Origin: Casp-actino8 sp964563545 | Lineage (GTDB): Bacteria > Actinomycetota > Acidimicrobiia > Acidimicrobiales > Ilumatobacteraceae | Direction of reading: 5' to 3' | Assembly: GCA_964563545.1 (NCBI GenBank) | Contig: CAZLXB010000009.1 | Coordinates: forward strand, 15,403 to 79,402 | DNA length: 64,000 bases | Shown here: positions 49,384 to 58,996 of the stretch, in pieces | Layout: each line of letters opens with the position of its first letter | Numbering within the stretch: position 1 is the first letter of the stretch | Notes under the pieces: model-generated | What the model saw: the letters and a program-made list of their open reading frames with translations, nothing else | Told to the model about the DNA's origin: nothing | Databases searched by the model: none | Made by a program: the position numbers and the translations under genes

Positions 49384-51672
49384 GTGGCTGGTGGAAGCAT
49401 TCTCGGTAACCGTGTTCTTCGCAAGGAGGATCCGAAGTTCCTGACGAGCGGCGGCGAGTACGTCGACGACATGCTCGACGAACCGTTGCTCGCCGGCGCC
49501 GCCCATGTCGTGTACGTGCGCTCGAGCGTGGCCCATGGTCGCATCACCTCGATCGACACCTCCGATGCCGAATCGATGCCCGGTGTGCTCGGTGTGTACA
49601 CCGCCGCGTCGCTCGGACTCGCTCCGGTGCCGGCCCAGTTCAACCCGATGGTCGCGCGCACTCTGCTCGCGAGCGACAAGGTCCGCTACGTCGGTGAACC
49701 CGTGGTTGCCATCGTCGCCGAAACACGCGAACAAGGAACCGATGCCGCCGAGGCGGTGCTCGTCGACATCGAAACCCTCGACGCGCTGATCGACCTCGAG
49801 CAGGCCATGGCCTCCTCGACTCTCATCTACGAATCGGCCGGCAGCAACGTCGTGTTCGACACCACCGTGCTCGGCATGCCCGAGAACACCGGTGACGACT
49901 TCTTCAAGGACTGCGAAGCGGTTGCCTCGGGTCGCTTCCTCAACCAGCGCGTGGCCCCGTGCCCGCTCGAGGTGCGCGGCGCCGCCGCGGCTTGGGGTTC
50001 AGATGGCCGTCTGAACCAGTGGCTCTCGACCCAGCACGCACAGGGTGCGGTGGCTCCCTTGGCCGCCGCCAACGGCGTCGAGCCCGACAAGATCCGTGTT
50101 CGTACTCCCGACGTCGGCGGTGGATTCGGCGCCAAGATCGGCACCTACGCCGAAGAGCTCCTACTCGGCGTGTTCGCCAAGAAGCATGGACGCCCGATGC
50201 GCTGGCGCGAAACCCGTAGCGAGAGCATGGTCGCACTCGGCCACGGTCGCGCGCAGTTGCAGTACGTGAAGATCGGCGGCAAGAAAGACGGCACCGTGAC
50301 CCACTACCAGCTGTGGGCCATTCAGGACTGTGGCGGATTCGCCGACATGGGCACGATCCTCGCTCCGTTCATGACCCGTCCGATGTCGAGTGGCGTGTAC
50401 GCGATCCCGAACATCGAGTGCCGCACCACTTCGGTCGTCACCAACACCACGCCGACCGTCGCCTATCGCGGCGCCGGCCGCCCGGAGGCCACCGCCGCCA
50501 TCGAGCGCGCCATGGATCTCTGGGCCCTCGAACTCGGCATGGATCCGGCCGATGTCCGTCGCAAGAACCTCATTCCGAAGTTCCTCGAACCGCACACCAC
50601 AGCCGTGGGCCAGACCTACGACGTCGGTGATTACGCGACCGCCCTCGACAAGGCGCTTGCGGCAGCCGACTACAAGTCGCTCCGCGCCGAACAGGCCAAG
50701 CGCCGCCAGAGCGGCGACGTCAAGCAGATCGGCATCGGCGTCAGCGTGTACGTCGAGATCACCGGCGGTGTGGGCAACGGCGAGTCGGCCAAGGTCGAAG
50801 TGCTCGAGGACGGACGCGCCATCGTCTACACCGGCACCTCGCCCCACGGACAGGGCCATGACACTGCGTGGTCGATGCTCGTGCAGGAACAGACCGGCAT
50901 TCCGATGAACAAGATCGAACTCGTCTGGGGCGACACCGACCTCGTTCCGATCGGCACCGGCACCATGGGCTCGCGTTCGCTGCAGCAAGGTGGCAACGCC
51001 GTGTTCCAGGTGGCGGGCACCCTCGCCGAGAAGGCCAAGTCGGTCGCGGCTCGACTGCTCGAGGCCAACGAAGCCGACGTGGTCCTCGACAAGGATCGCG
51101 GGGTGTTCCACGTCGCCGGAACCCCGGCCGTCACCAAGTCGTGGGCCGATCTGGCGGTGGCCGAAAAGGCCAACGGTGGACTCTCGCATAACGACGTGAT
51201 CAACGTGTCGGGTGCGACCTTCCCGTTCGGTGCGCACGTGTCGGTGGTCGAAGTCGACACCGAGACCGGTCAGGTGAAGCATCTGCGCCAGGTCGCCTGT
51301 GACGACGCCGGCAAGGTGCTGAATCCGATGCTCCTCGACGGTCAGATCCACGGCGGTATCGCCCAGGGTGTCGCGCAGGCTCTCTACGAAGAGGTTCTGT
51401 ACGACGCCGACGGCAACCCGACCACATCGAATCTTGCCGATTACGGATTCCCGTCGGCAGCCGAGTTGCCGAGTGTGGAAGTCGTCCACATGGAGACGCC
51501 GACCCCCATCAACGCCATCGGCGCCAAGGGAATCGGCGAGTCGGGCACGATCGGTTCCACGCCCGCCGTGCAGTCGGCGGTCGTCGATGCGGTGTCACAT
51601 CTCGGTGTGAAGCACATCGAGATGCCGTGCACTGCGCAGCGCGTGTGGTCGGCCATCCAAGCCGCGAAGTAA
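49384..51672 (+). CDS. coxL: Form II CoxL-type molybdenum hydroxylase large subunit
   Basis: 762 residues from GTG. Xanthine-oxidase family large subunit with RTPDVGGGFGAK, the active-site loop AYRGAGR (360-366) and the catalytic Glu719 in GAKGIGESGT. AYRGAGR marks the form II group; true CO dehydrogenases have AYxCSFR, so the substrate is probably an aldehyde, heterocycle or other carbonyl compound. Binds molybdopterin-cytosine dinucleotide. Its small and medium subunits are encoded about 5 kb downstream, not next to it. Confidence 0.88.
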   Translation: MAGGSILGNRVLRKEDPKFLTSGGEYVDDMLDEPLLAGAAHVVYVRSSVAHGRITSIDTSDAESMPGVLGVYTAASLGLAPVPAQFNPMVARTLLASDKVRYVGEPVVAIVAETREQGTDAAEAVLVDIETLDALIDLEQAMASSTLIYESAGSNVVFDTTVLGMPENTGDDFFKDCEAVASGRFLNQRVAPCPLEVRGAAAAWGSDGRLNQWLSTQHAQGAVAPLAAANGVEPDKIRVRTPDVGGGFGAKIGTYAEELLLGVFAKKHGRPMRWRETRSESMVALGHGRAQLQYVKIGGKKDGTVTHYQLWAIQDCGGFADMGTILAPFMTRPMSSGVYAIPNIECRTTSVVTNTTPTVAYRGAGRPEATAAIERAMDLWALELGMDPADVRRKNLIPKFLEPHTTAVGQTYDVGDYATALDKALAAADYKSLRAEQAKRRQSGDVKQIGIGVSVYVEITGGVGNGESAKVEVLEDGRAIVYTGTSPHGQGHDTAWSMLVQEQTGIPMNKIELVWGDTDLVPIGTGTMGSRSLQQGGNAVFQVAGTLAEKAKSVAARLLEANEADVVLDKDRGVFHVAGTPAVTKSWADLAVAEKANGGLSHNDVINVSGATFPFGAHVSVVEVDTETGQVKHLRQVACDDAGKVLNPMLLDGQIHGGIAQGVAQALYEEVLYDADGNPTTSNLADYGFPSAAELPSVEVVHMETPTPINAIGAKGIGESGTIGSTPAVQSAVVDAVSHLGVKHIEMPCTAQRVWSAIQAAK

Positions 51673-51764
51673 CTGCCCACCGACCGACGTCGGACGACAA
51701 CCGACGGACAACGGACATCCGTCTCGCATCATGGCCAACCCGTGATTGTCGGTCGGCGGGACGT

Positions 51765-51783
51765 TGGTTGTAGCGTGCAACCA
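51765..51783. promoter_or_regulatory. Inverted repeat over the -10 box of the ABC exporter operon
   Basis: TGGTTG (51765-51770), 7 nt, CAACCA (51778-51783). The spacer contains the TAGCGT -10 box (51771-51776), which lies 8 nt before the ATG at 51785. A regulator bound here would block RNA polymerase, so it is a candidate operator; no adjacent regulator gene is present. Confidence 0.4.
51771..51776 (+). promoter_or_regulatory. -10 box (TAGCGT) of the ABC exporter operon, leaderless
   Basis: TAGCGT, 8 nt, then ATG 51785. Confidence 0.5.
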
Positions 51784-51784
51784 T

Positions 51785-52783
51785 ATGACGTCGGCCCCCA
51801 TCATCGCCCACGGATTGGTTCGCCACTTCGGTTCGGGTGACAACACCGTCCGTGCCGTCGACGGCGTGGACCTCCAGGTCAATCAGGGTGAGATCTTCGG
51901 CTTTCTCGGACCCAACGGTGCCGGCAAGAGCACCACGGTGCGCGTTCTCACGACTCTTTTGAAGCCATCGGCTGGATCGGCCACCGTGGCCGGATTCGAC
52001 GTGGCGACACAGGCCGACCAAGTGCGGCGTTCGATCGGCGTGGCCCTGCAGGACGCGGCGATCGACCCGCTCATGACCGGACGCGAACTCCTCGATCTGC
52101 AGAGCGTTCTCTACGGCATCCCGAAAACCCGGGCGCGCGAGCGTGGCGAAGAACTCCTCGAGCGCGTGGGACTCACGGCGGCGGCCGATCGGCGCGTCGG
52201 AACGTATTCGGGTGGAATGCGTCGTCGGCTCGACCTCGCTCTGTCGCTCGTGCACGAACCTTCGGTTCTGTTCCTCGACGAACCGACGACCGGTCTCGAT
52301 CCGATGAGCCGCCTCACGCTCTGGGAAGAAGTCCGCCGTCTCAACCGCGAGGGGACCACCGTTCTCCTCACCACGCAGTACCTCGAAGAAGCCGATCAAC
52401 TCGCCGATCGCATCGCCATCATCGACCACGGCAAGATCGTGCGCGAGGGAGTACCGCGCGATCTGAAATCGGCGGTCGGTGCGCCCACTTTGTTGATCGA
52501 CGTCGACGCGACCCACGCCGAAACGGCGCGCACGGTTCTCGCGCGCTTCGGCGATCTGCGACCCACATCCGAGGGCACCCTCGGCGTGGGTCTGGCGCAC
52601 GGCGCCGAAGCGGTCGCCGGCGTGATCCGCTCACTCGACGAGGCCGGCGTGCACGTTCGCCATCTCGAACTCAACGAGCCCAGCCTCGACGACGTCTTCG
52701 CCGAGGCGACCGGCTATCGCCTCGAAGGAGCCGAGAACAAGTCCGAGGCGCCGCCCGCGGGTGGACGCCGGGGGCCCCGATGA
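51785..52783 (+). CDS. DrrA-type ABC transporter ATP-binding protein
   Basis: 332 residues. Walker A GPNGAGKST (about 41-49), Q-loop VALQDAAIDP, signature YSGGMRRR, Walker B VLFLDEPTTGLD, then a C-terminal accessory domain (about 230-320) as in daunorubicin-resistance and antibiotic exporters. ATG 51785 follows a leaderless promoter; overlaps the first permease (ATGA). Substrate unknown. Confidence 0.9.
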   Translation: MTSAPIIAHGLVRHFGSGDNTVRAVDGVDLQVNQGEIFGFLGPNGAGKSTTVRVLTTLLKPSAGSATVAGFDVATQADQVRRSIGVALQDAAIDPLMTGRELLDLQSVLYGIPKTRARERGEELLERVGLTAAADRRVGTYSGGMRRRLDLALSLVHEPSVLFLDEPTTGLDPMSRLTLWEEVRRLNREGTTVLLTTQYLEEADQLADRIAIIDHGKIVREGVPRDLKSAVGAPTLLIDVDATHAETARTVLARFGDLRPTSEGTLGVGLAHGAEAVAGVIRSLDEAGVHVRHLELNEPSLDDVFAEATGYRLEGAENKSEAPPAGGRRGPR

Positions 52784-53601
52784 TCGCGGCCACGGCGACG
52801 GCCAACCATGTGGCTCCCCCGCGATCGCTCTTGACCGCAGTGCATCACACGATGCGTCTCATGCAGCGCAGCGTGCTCGGCCGACTACGCCAGCCGGCCG
52901 CCCTCGCACCGTCGTTCATCTTCCCGCTGTTCTTCGCCGCCCTCGGCGCCGCGAGTTTCCAGCGCATGTCGAAACTCCCCGACTTCCCGGCGTCGTCGTT
53001 CCTGAACTACACGGCAGCGGGCGCGATCGTGCAAGGCGTGCTGTTCGCCGCGACATCGTCGGCTGGTGATCTCGCCACCGACATCGAGCAGGGCTTCTTC
53101 GAACGTCTTCTGGTGTCGCCCGTGACGCGCACGGCCATCGTGATCGGTCGACTCGGCAGCGCCATGGTCGTGGCCATCAGCCAGGTCTTCGTCTTCCTCG
53201 GAATCTTCCTCGCCTTCGGCGCCCGTATCGAGACCGGCGTCGTCGGATTCATCGGCCTCACCGTGAGCGGAGCATTGCTCGCGCTGGCCATGAGCGGACT
53301 CATGTCGGGTATCGCGATCCGCTCGGGAAGCCCCGAAGTGGTTCAGGGTTCGTTCCCGATGGTCTTCGCGCTCCTCTTTCTTTCGTCGTCGTTCTTTCCC
53401 CGTCAATACATGACCGGCTGGTACAAGACCGTCGCCTCGTGGAATCCGATGTCGCACGTGGTGGAGGGAATGCAGGGATTCATGAACCAGCCCCTCGATG
53501 TCGATTTGTTCCTGCGGGCATGGCTGATCCCCCTCGGAATCGCCAGCGTCAGCATCATGTTCGGCCTGCGGGCCCTCGCCAACCGATTGGCGGCACAATG
53601 A
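52780..53601 (+). CDS. ABC-2 type exporter permease (first)
   Basis: 273 residues with about six transmembrane helices and the ABC-2 signature region MTGWYKTVASWNPMSHVVEG near the C-terminus. Overlaps both neighbours by 4 nt (ATGA), so it is translationally coupled with the ATPase and the second permease. Confidence 0.88.
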   Translation: MIAATATANHVAPPRSLLTAVHHTMRLMQRSVLGRLRQPAALAPSFIFPLFFAALGAASFQRMSKLPDFPASSFLNYTAAGAIVQGVLFAATSSAGDLATDIEQGFFERLLVSPVTRTAIVIGRLGSAMVVAISQVFVFLGIFLAFGARIETGVVGFIGLTVSGALLALAMSGLMSGIAIRSGSPEVVQGSFPMVFALLFLSSSFFPRQYMTGWYKTVASWNPMSHVVEGMQGFMNQPLDVDLFLRAWLIPLGIASVSIMFGLRALANRLAAQ

Positions 53602-54383
53602 ACTCCTCGATCGTTTCGCACGGAGGCCACCCGCTCAGCGTCTCGGGTGCACTCGTGCGCCGGACGCTCTTGCGCGTCCGTCGAATGCCGGCCGCCTTCG
53701 TGCCGTCCATCGTCATGCCGGTGTTCCAACTCATCGCCTTCAGCGGCGCCTTCGGTGCGGCGGTTCGTCTGGCCGGCATCGAGAACGCCATGGACTGGTA
53801 CGTACCGCTCAACGCCGTGCAGGGTGCGAGTTTCGGCGCCATGGGCGTGAGCTTCGGCCTCATCAACGACATGCAGACCGGTTTCTTCGACCGGCTGCTC
53901 ATGGCCCCGACCAAACGCTGGGCACTCATCATCGGTCCGATGGCCGGGTCGATCGCGCGCGCCGCGCTCCCTCTACTCCTCGTGATTCTCATCGGCTTCG
54001 CCGGCGGGATGAACGTGCCCGGCGGTCCGTTGGCCATCGTGTTCGTGGTGGTGGCCGCCGCCGGTATCGCGCTCGTCGCCTCGGCGTTCGCGCTCGGACT
54101 CACCTACCGCATGCGCAACATGGGGGCCGCGACCCTCACGCAGTTCGCGATCTTCTTCACGATCTTCCTCTCGACGTCGCAGGTCCCGCTCTCGAACATG
54201 GCTGGGTGGCTGCACGCGGTGGCCCGCGTGAATCCGATGACCAACGTGCTCCGACTCGCCCGACAGGGTCTCCTCGGCGACATCACGTGGAACGACACGT
54301 GGGGTGGATTGCTCGCCATCGCCGTGATGCTCGCCGTCTCGAGCTGGTTCGCCCTCAGCGGTCTCAAGTCGCTCGAGAAATGA
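53598..54383 (+). CDS. ABC-2 type exporter permease (second)
   Basis: 261 residues, about six helices, with the ABC-2 motif WLHAVARVNPMTNVLRLARQG. Homologous in layout to the first permease, so the exporter is probably a heterodimer of permeases with one ATPase type. Its 3' end overlaps the convergent LarA-like gene by 20 bp. Confidence 0.88.
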   Translation: MNSSIVSHGGHPLSVSGALVRRTLLRVRRMPAAFVPSIVMPVFQLIAFSGAFGAAVRLAGIENAMDWYVPLNAVQGASFGAMGVSFGLINDMQTGFFDRLLMAPTKRWALIIGPMAGSIARAALPLLLVILIGFAGGMNVPGGPLAIVFVVVAAAGIALVASAFALGLTYRMRNMGAATLTQFAIFFTIFLSTSQVPLSNMAGWLHAVARVNPMTNVLRLARQGLLGDITWNDTWGGLLAIAVMLAVSSWFALSGLKSLEK

Positions 54384-55653
54384 CCTCGGCTCCGACCGGG
54401 AGCTGATCGAGCAAGGCGTCCGACACCCAGCAGGTGCGGATGTGCAGCGTCGAGGTGATGCGCACCACGCGCTTCGGTTCTTCGATCGCCCGACCACACA
54501 TCGAGAGCGCGGCTTTCACACACGTCTCCTCGTCGGCCAACACCATCGGCATCCGCGACCGGCGCACACCCGACGGTCCGGCCGTGAAACAGTTGACGTA
54601 GGTCTTGTGCCAGTCGATCTTCTCGGCCAGACGAACCGGAATGAAGTCGGCTAGTCCGATGCCGAGCAAGTTGCCACCCGACACATCGGTGATGTCGTTC
54701 AACACGATCGTCGCGATCTCGGGTTTCGACGGATCCTCGAGACCATGGACCCAGAATCGGCCGGTCACGTTCGGATCGATACCGGTCCCCGAGATGTCCT
54801 TGCCCGCGCGCTCCACCACGAGAACGTCGATGACCTCGAAGGGCAACGCAGGAACGAGCTGACGCGCCATCTCCGTGAGATCGATCTCGGCCCGACCCCC
54901 CACCTCGGTCGCGGTGAGAGCCGACACTCGCACGACGTTTCCGGTGGCCGATTCGACCGAAGCCACGCCACCGAGGAGACGCCCGGTGGCACGTAACGCG
55001 GCGATTCCCTCGAGGATTCGCCGGCGCATCTCGACCGGACCGCATGAATGCACCTGTGCCGCACCCGGCTGCTTGCCAAAGCCGACGACCGCCATCTTCG
55101 TGCAACCGCTTTCGATCGGACCCTTGAAACACGTGTGCGGTTTGATGCGATTCACCGGGAGGATCCGGTCGGCCGCCGCAGCATGGATGTCGAGGAAGAT
55201 CGGCATCCCCGAGGGGGTGCGAGCGACTTCGACGACGTCCATCGTGGCGCGGATCTCCGCGCCCACCGATTCCTCGGTCATGCCGAGCGAGTGGAGCATT
55301 TCGAGTTGACCGGCGGCCGTCGCTCCACCGTGACTGCCCATCGCCGGCACCACGAATGGTTCGGCACCGAGATCGCGCAGACCAGCCACCGCACCGCGCA
55401 ACATCTCCACCCGTTGGGTCAGACCGCGACTTCCACCACCCACCGCCACCGTCATTCCGGGTACCACGTCGCCGGCGAGGCGGCTCACGATGTCATGGCG
55501 GGTGGCCTCGACCACGTCGGCCACGGGTTCGGGATCGGGAACCGCCAGTCGAACCTCGTGCAATCGCGGCACCTCCAGCCGGGAATCGAAAGGAAGGGTC
55601 AGTCCCCGACTCAGCTGCGCCCACGATTCGGCCACCATGCCCAACTCTCGCAC
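54364..55653 (-). CDS. LarA-like (DUF2088) nickel-pincer racemase family protein
   Basis: About 429 residues from GTG 55653 (ATG 55638 is the alternative). The N-terminal DUF2088 domain shows VAVGGGSRG, AMGSHGGATAAGQ and NRIKPHTCFKG, which correspond to substrate and cofactor residues (His and Lys) of lactate racemase LarA. LarB, LarC and LarE, which make the nickel-pincer cofactor, are not in the window. The substrate is likely a hydroxy acid but is unproven. Confidence 0.75.
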   Translation of the reverse strand: MRELGMVAESWAQLSRGLTLPFDSRLEVPRLHEVRLAVPDPEPVADVVEATRHDIVSRLAGDVVPGMTVAVGGGSRGLTQRVEMLRGAVAGLRDLGAEPFVVPAMGSHGGATAAGQLEMLHSLGMTEESVGAEIRATMDVVEVARTPSGMPIFLDIHAAAADRILPVNRIKPHTCFKGPIESGCTKMAVVGFGKQPGAAQVHSCGPVEMRRRILEGIAALRATGRLLGGVASVESATGNVVRVSALTATEVGGRAEIDLTEMARQLVPALPFEVIDVLVVERAGKDISGTGIDPNVTGRFWVHGLEDPSKPEIATIVLNDITDVSGGNLLGIGLADFIPVRLAEKIDWHKTYVNCFTAGPSGVRRSRMPMVLADEETCVKAALSMCGRAIEEPKRVVRITSTLHIRTCWVSDALLDQLPVGAEVISRAT

Positions 55654-55659
55654 GTCGCC

Positions 55660-55665
55660 TACTCT
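55660..55665 (+). promoter_or_regulatory. -10 box (TACTCT), leaderless
   Basis: TACTCT, 6 nt, then the GTG at 55672. It also overlaps the start region of the divergent LarA-like gene. Confidence 0.55.
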
Positions 55666-55671
55666 CACTCC

Positions 55672-56577
55672 GTGCGCATCGTGTCGCTCCTGCCGTCGAC
55701 CACCGAGATCGTGTTCGAACTCGGATTGGCCGACGATCTGCTCGGGGTCACGTTCGAGTGCAACTTCCCGCCGGAAGCCCGCGTCGGACGCGAGATCGTG
55801 GTCGGTGGCATGGACACCAAACACCTCACCCCACTCGAAATCGATCTTCTGGTTCGTGAACGACTCGCGCGCGGTGACGAGCTCTACGCGCTCGACGAGG
55901 ACGCCTTGACTCGTTGCGACCCCGATCTGATCCTGAGCCAGGACCTCTGCCGGGTGTGCGCAGTGCCAAGTGGTGACGTGGACGAAGCAGTGGCCCGCCT
56001 GAACTGTCGGGCCGACGTCCTCCAGATCGACCCGCAGACTCTCGATGAGGTCATCGACTCGGTGCTCACCGTTGCCCGCGCCGCCGGGGTGCCCGACCGG
56101 GGACATGCCCTTGTTGCCTCGTTGCGGGCTCGGCTCGTCGCCCTCGAGGCCGCCACCAAAGCCGCTACCAAAGCACTTGAGGGCGAGGCACCCCTGCCCA
56201 CGGTGTTCGTCCTCGAATGGGCCGACCCGCCATTCGTGGGTGGTCACTGGGTCCCCGATGTGGTCCGCGCCGGTGGCGGTCAGCCGGTTCTGGCCCGCCC
56301 CGGAACCAAATCGGTCCCCACCACATGGGACGAGATCGCCACCACCGACCCCGATCACGTGATCGTGTCGCCCTGCGGATACGGACTCGATGGGGCCGTC
56401 GAACAGGCGGAGTCCATCCTTGGACACCTCCCCTCCCGAGCGACGGTCTGGGCGATCGACGCCGACGCCGTGATGGTCAGGCCCGGCCCGCGTCTCGTCG
56501 ATGGCGCCGAGGCCATTGCCGCCGCCCTCCACGGGACCGGACCTCTGCCCCGGCACCTGATCCAACGGGTCCGCTGA
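55672..56577 (+). CDS. Cytosolic BtuF-like cobalamin-binding protein
   Basis: 301 residues starting directly with RIVSLLPSTTEIVFELG, the beginning of the BtuF-type fold, without signal peptide or lipobox. It contains the SQDLCRVCAVP cysteine pair typical of orphan cytosolic members. These proteins are annotated as cobalamin-binding but act without an ABC partner; the real ligand and role are not settled. Divergent from the LarA-like gene with an 18-bp space. Confidence 0.8.
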   Translation: MRIVSLLPSTTEIVFELGLADDLLGVTFECNFPPEARVGREIVVGGMDTKHLTPLEIDLLVRERLARGDELYALDEDALTRCDPDLILSQDLCRVCAVPSGDVDEAVARLNCRADVLQIDPQTLDEVIDSVLTVARAAGVPDRGHALVASLRARLVALEAATKAATKALEGEAPLPTVFVLEWADPPFVGGHWVPDVVRAGGGQPVLARPGTKSVPTTWDEIATTDPDHVIVSPCGYGLDGAVEQAESILGHLPSRATVWAIDADAVMVRPGPRLVDGAEAIAAALHGTGPLPRHLIQRVR

Positions 56578-56680
56578 ACTGCACCTGACCCGGACGTTCG
56601 CCGGGTCCGTTTAGCCGGGGGGTCGTCCATCGGGCAGAATGGGCTTTCGCCGGCATGAGCCGAGTTCGAAGGGGGTTGCG

Positions 56681-57139
<459 letters not shown>

Positions 57140-57146
57140 GCTCCTG

Positions 57147-57971
57147 ATGATTCCCGCCGCTTTCGATTACGTCCGGGCCGGGTCGGCCGCCGAAGCGATC
57201 TCGCTCATCGGTGAGCACGGCTCCGACGCCAAGTTTCTCGCCGGCGGACACAGCCTTCTGCCGCTCATGAAGTTGCGCCTCGCGCAGCCGTCGGTACTCG
57301 TCGACATCGGTCGCGTGAAGGATCTCTCGTACATCAAGGACGCTGGCGACCACATCGCCATCGGAGCCTTGACCCGTCACATGGATGTCGAGACCTCCAA
57401 GGTCCTCGCCCAGCATGCTCCGCTTCTCGCGCATGCGGCCGGCCACGTGGGCGACCCCCAGGTGCGCCATCGTGGCACCATCGGCGGATCGATCGCCCAT
57501 GCCGATCCGGCATCGGACCTCCCGGCCACGACCCTCGCCCTCGGTGCGACGTACGTCGTCCAGGGACCCAAGGGGACGCGCGAGATCGCCGCTCGCGACT
57601 TCTACAAGGGTTTCCTCGAGTCGGCTCTTGCGGCCGATGAGATGCTCACCGAGATCCGTGTGCCCAAGATGAACGGCGCCGGATGGAGTTTCCAGAAGTT
57701 CAACCGGCGCGCCCAGGACTGGGCCATCGTCGGCGTGGCCGCCTGGCGCCGCGGTTCGGAGTCGGGTGTCGCCCTCGTGAACATGGGCCAGACTCCGGTT
57801 CTCGCGTCGAGCGTGAGTGCGGCGATCTCGTCGGGCGCTTCGGTCGCCGATGCCGCCCAGAAGGCCGTCGCCGAGGCTTCGCCTTCGGCCGACAACAACG
57901 CGAGTGTCGAGTACCGCGAGCATCTCGCCAAGGTTCTCGTGCGTCGCGCGCTCGAACAAGCCAGCGCCTGA
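57147..57971 (+). CDS. coxM: Molybdenum hydroxylase medium (FAD) subunit, CoxM type
   Basis: 274 residues. The FAD-binding PCMH-type motifs AGGHSLLPLMK (about 31-41) and TIGGSIAHADPASD (about 111-124) are intact and the C-terminal CO_deh_flav_C domain follows. Completes the S-M pair expected to work with the L subunit at 49384. Confidence 0.94.
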   Translation: MIPAAFDYVRAGSAAEAISLIGEHGSDAKFLAGGHSLLPLMKLRLAQPSVLVDIGRVKDLSYIKDAGDHIAIGALTRHMDVETSKVLAQHAPLLAHAAGHVGDPQVRHRGTIGGSIAHADPASDLPATTLALGATYVVQGPKGTREIAARDFYKGFLESALAADEMLTEIRVPKMNGAGWSFQKFNRRAQDWAIVGVAAWRRGSESGVALVNMGQTPVLASSVSAAISSGASVADAAQKAVAEASPSADNNASVEYREHLAKVLVRRALEQASA

Positions 57972-57991
57972 TCCCCGCCGCATTCCAGAGT

Positions 57992-57997
57992 TAGCCT
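57992..57997 (+). promoter_or_regulatory. -10 box (TAGCCT), leaderless
   Basis: TAGCCT, 8 nt, then the GTG at 58006. Confidence 0.5.
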
Positions 57998-58005
57998 CGT
58001 CGTCC

Positions 58006-58944
58006 GTGCGCGGCTGGGCTCTCGTTCGCAACATCGGGCTCGTCGCCTACGCGATCGCCTTCATCTGGTCGTTCGCGTACAACGGGTTGCCCGTCGCCCG
58101 CCTCGCAGTCTTGGCCTGGGTCGGTGGGGCCTTCGTCGTCGGCAACATTGGCAAATCGTGGCGCCTGCAGGTTCGGATGGTGCGCGATCTCATTTTCTAC
58201 GCGCTCATGTGGATGTCGTACGACTACTCGCGCGGTATCGCCGACACCTTCGGCTTCCCGCTGCAGGTGGAGGCGCCCCGAAACATCGACAAGGTTCTCT
58301 TCTTCGGCCGCGATTCGAATCAGGTGATCCAGGATCTCCTCTACCGACGGACCACGCCGTGGTACGAGGTGGTCTTCTCGATCGTCTACTTCACGCATTT
58401 CCTCTTCCCGGTCGCGGCTTCGGTGTGGCTTTGGGTGCGGAACCGCGACGAATGGATCCGGTACATCCGACGTTTCGCAACCGTCCTGTTCGTGGGGGTC
58501 GCGTGCTTCGTCGTTCTTCCCACCGCACCGCCGTGGATGGCGGCCAGCCGTCAGCATCCGTATCAGATCATGGAGCAACTCTCCCGAACGACCGCGCGCG
58601 GTTGGTCGGAACTCGGTCTCGACACCGTGGGGGTGCTCCTCATCCGTGGGCGCGAATGGGCCAATCCGACGGCTGCTCTTCCGTCACTGCACGCAGCATT
58701 CGCGCTCTTCCTCGTGCTCTTCTTCTGGAACAAGATTCCCGATCGGCGCGCCCGGTGGGCCACTGCCCTCTTTCCGATCCTGATGGCCGTGAGCCTCATG
58801 TACTTCGCCGAGCATTATCTGGTCGACATCCTCGCCGGCTGGCTGCTCGTGGTCGGTTCGTTCTGGTTCTGGAACCGCTGGGAACGGCGACGGGCCGGGA
58901 CCTCGGTCGACCCTCACGACATCCGCGTCCGACCGGGGGGATGA
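58006..58944 (+). CDS. PAP2-family membrane phosphatase / inositolphosphotransferase-like
   Basis: 312 residues, about six transmembrane helices. The PAP2 active-site motifs are PSLHAAF (about 226-232) and EHYLVDILAGW (about 267-277); the layout and spacing resemble Aur1/IPC-synthase-like bacterial PAP2 proteins. Likely acts on a lipid phosphate at the outer face of the membrane; substrate unknown. Confidence 0.8.
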   Translation: MRGWALVRNIGLVAYAIAFIWSFAYNGLPVARLAVLAWVGGAFVVGNIGKSWRLQVRMVRDLIFYALMWMSYDYSRGIADTFGFPLQVEAPRNIDKVLFFGRDSNQVIQDLLYRRTTPWYEVVFSIVYFTHFLFPVAASVWLWVRNRDEWIRYIRRFATVLFVGVACFVVLPTAPPWMAASRQHPYQIMEQLSRTTARGWSELGLDTVGVLLIRGREWANPTAALPSLHAAFALFLVLFFWNKIPDRRARWATALFPILMAVSLMYFAEHYLVDILAGWLLVVGSFWFWNRWERRRAGTSVDPHDIRVRPGG

Positions 58945-58996
58945 CCGACGTCCGCGCCTGGCTCGGACTACCGTCGGGGCCGGAGAGGTGAGACCA

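Noticed and set aside
49384..51672. Carbon monoxide dehydrogenase (form I CoxL)
   Set aside because: The active-site loop is AYRGAGR and lacks the AYxCSFR signature of CO-oxidising enzymes.
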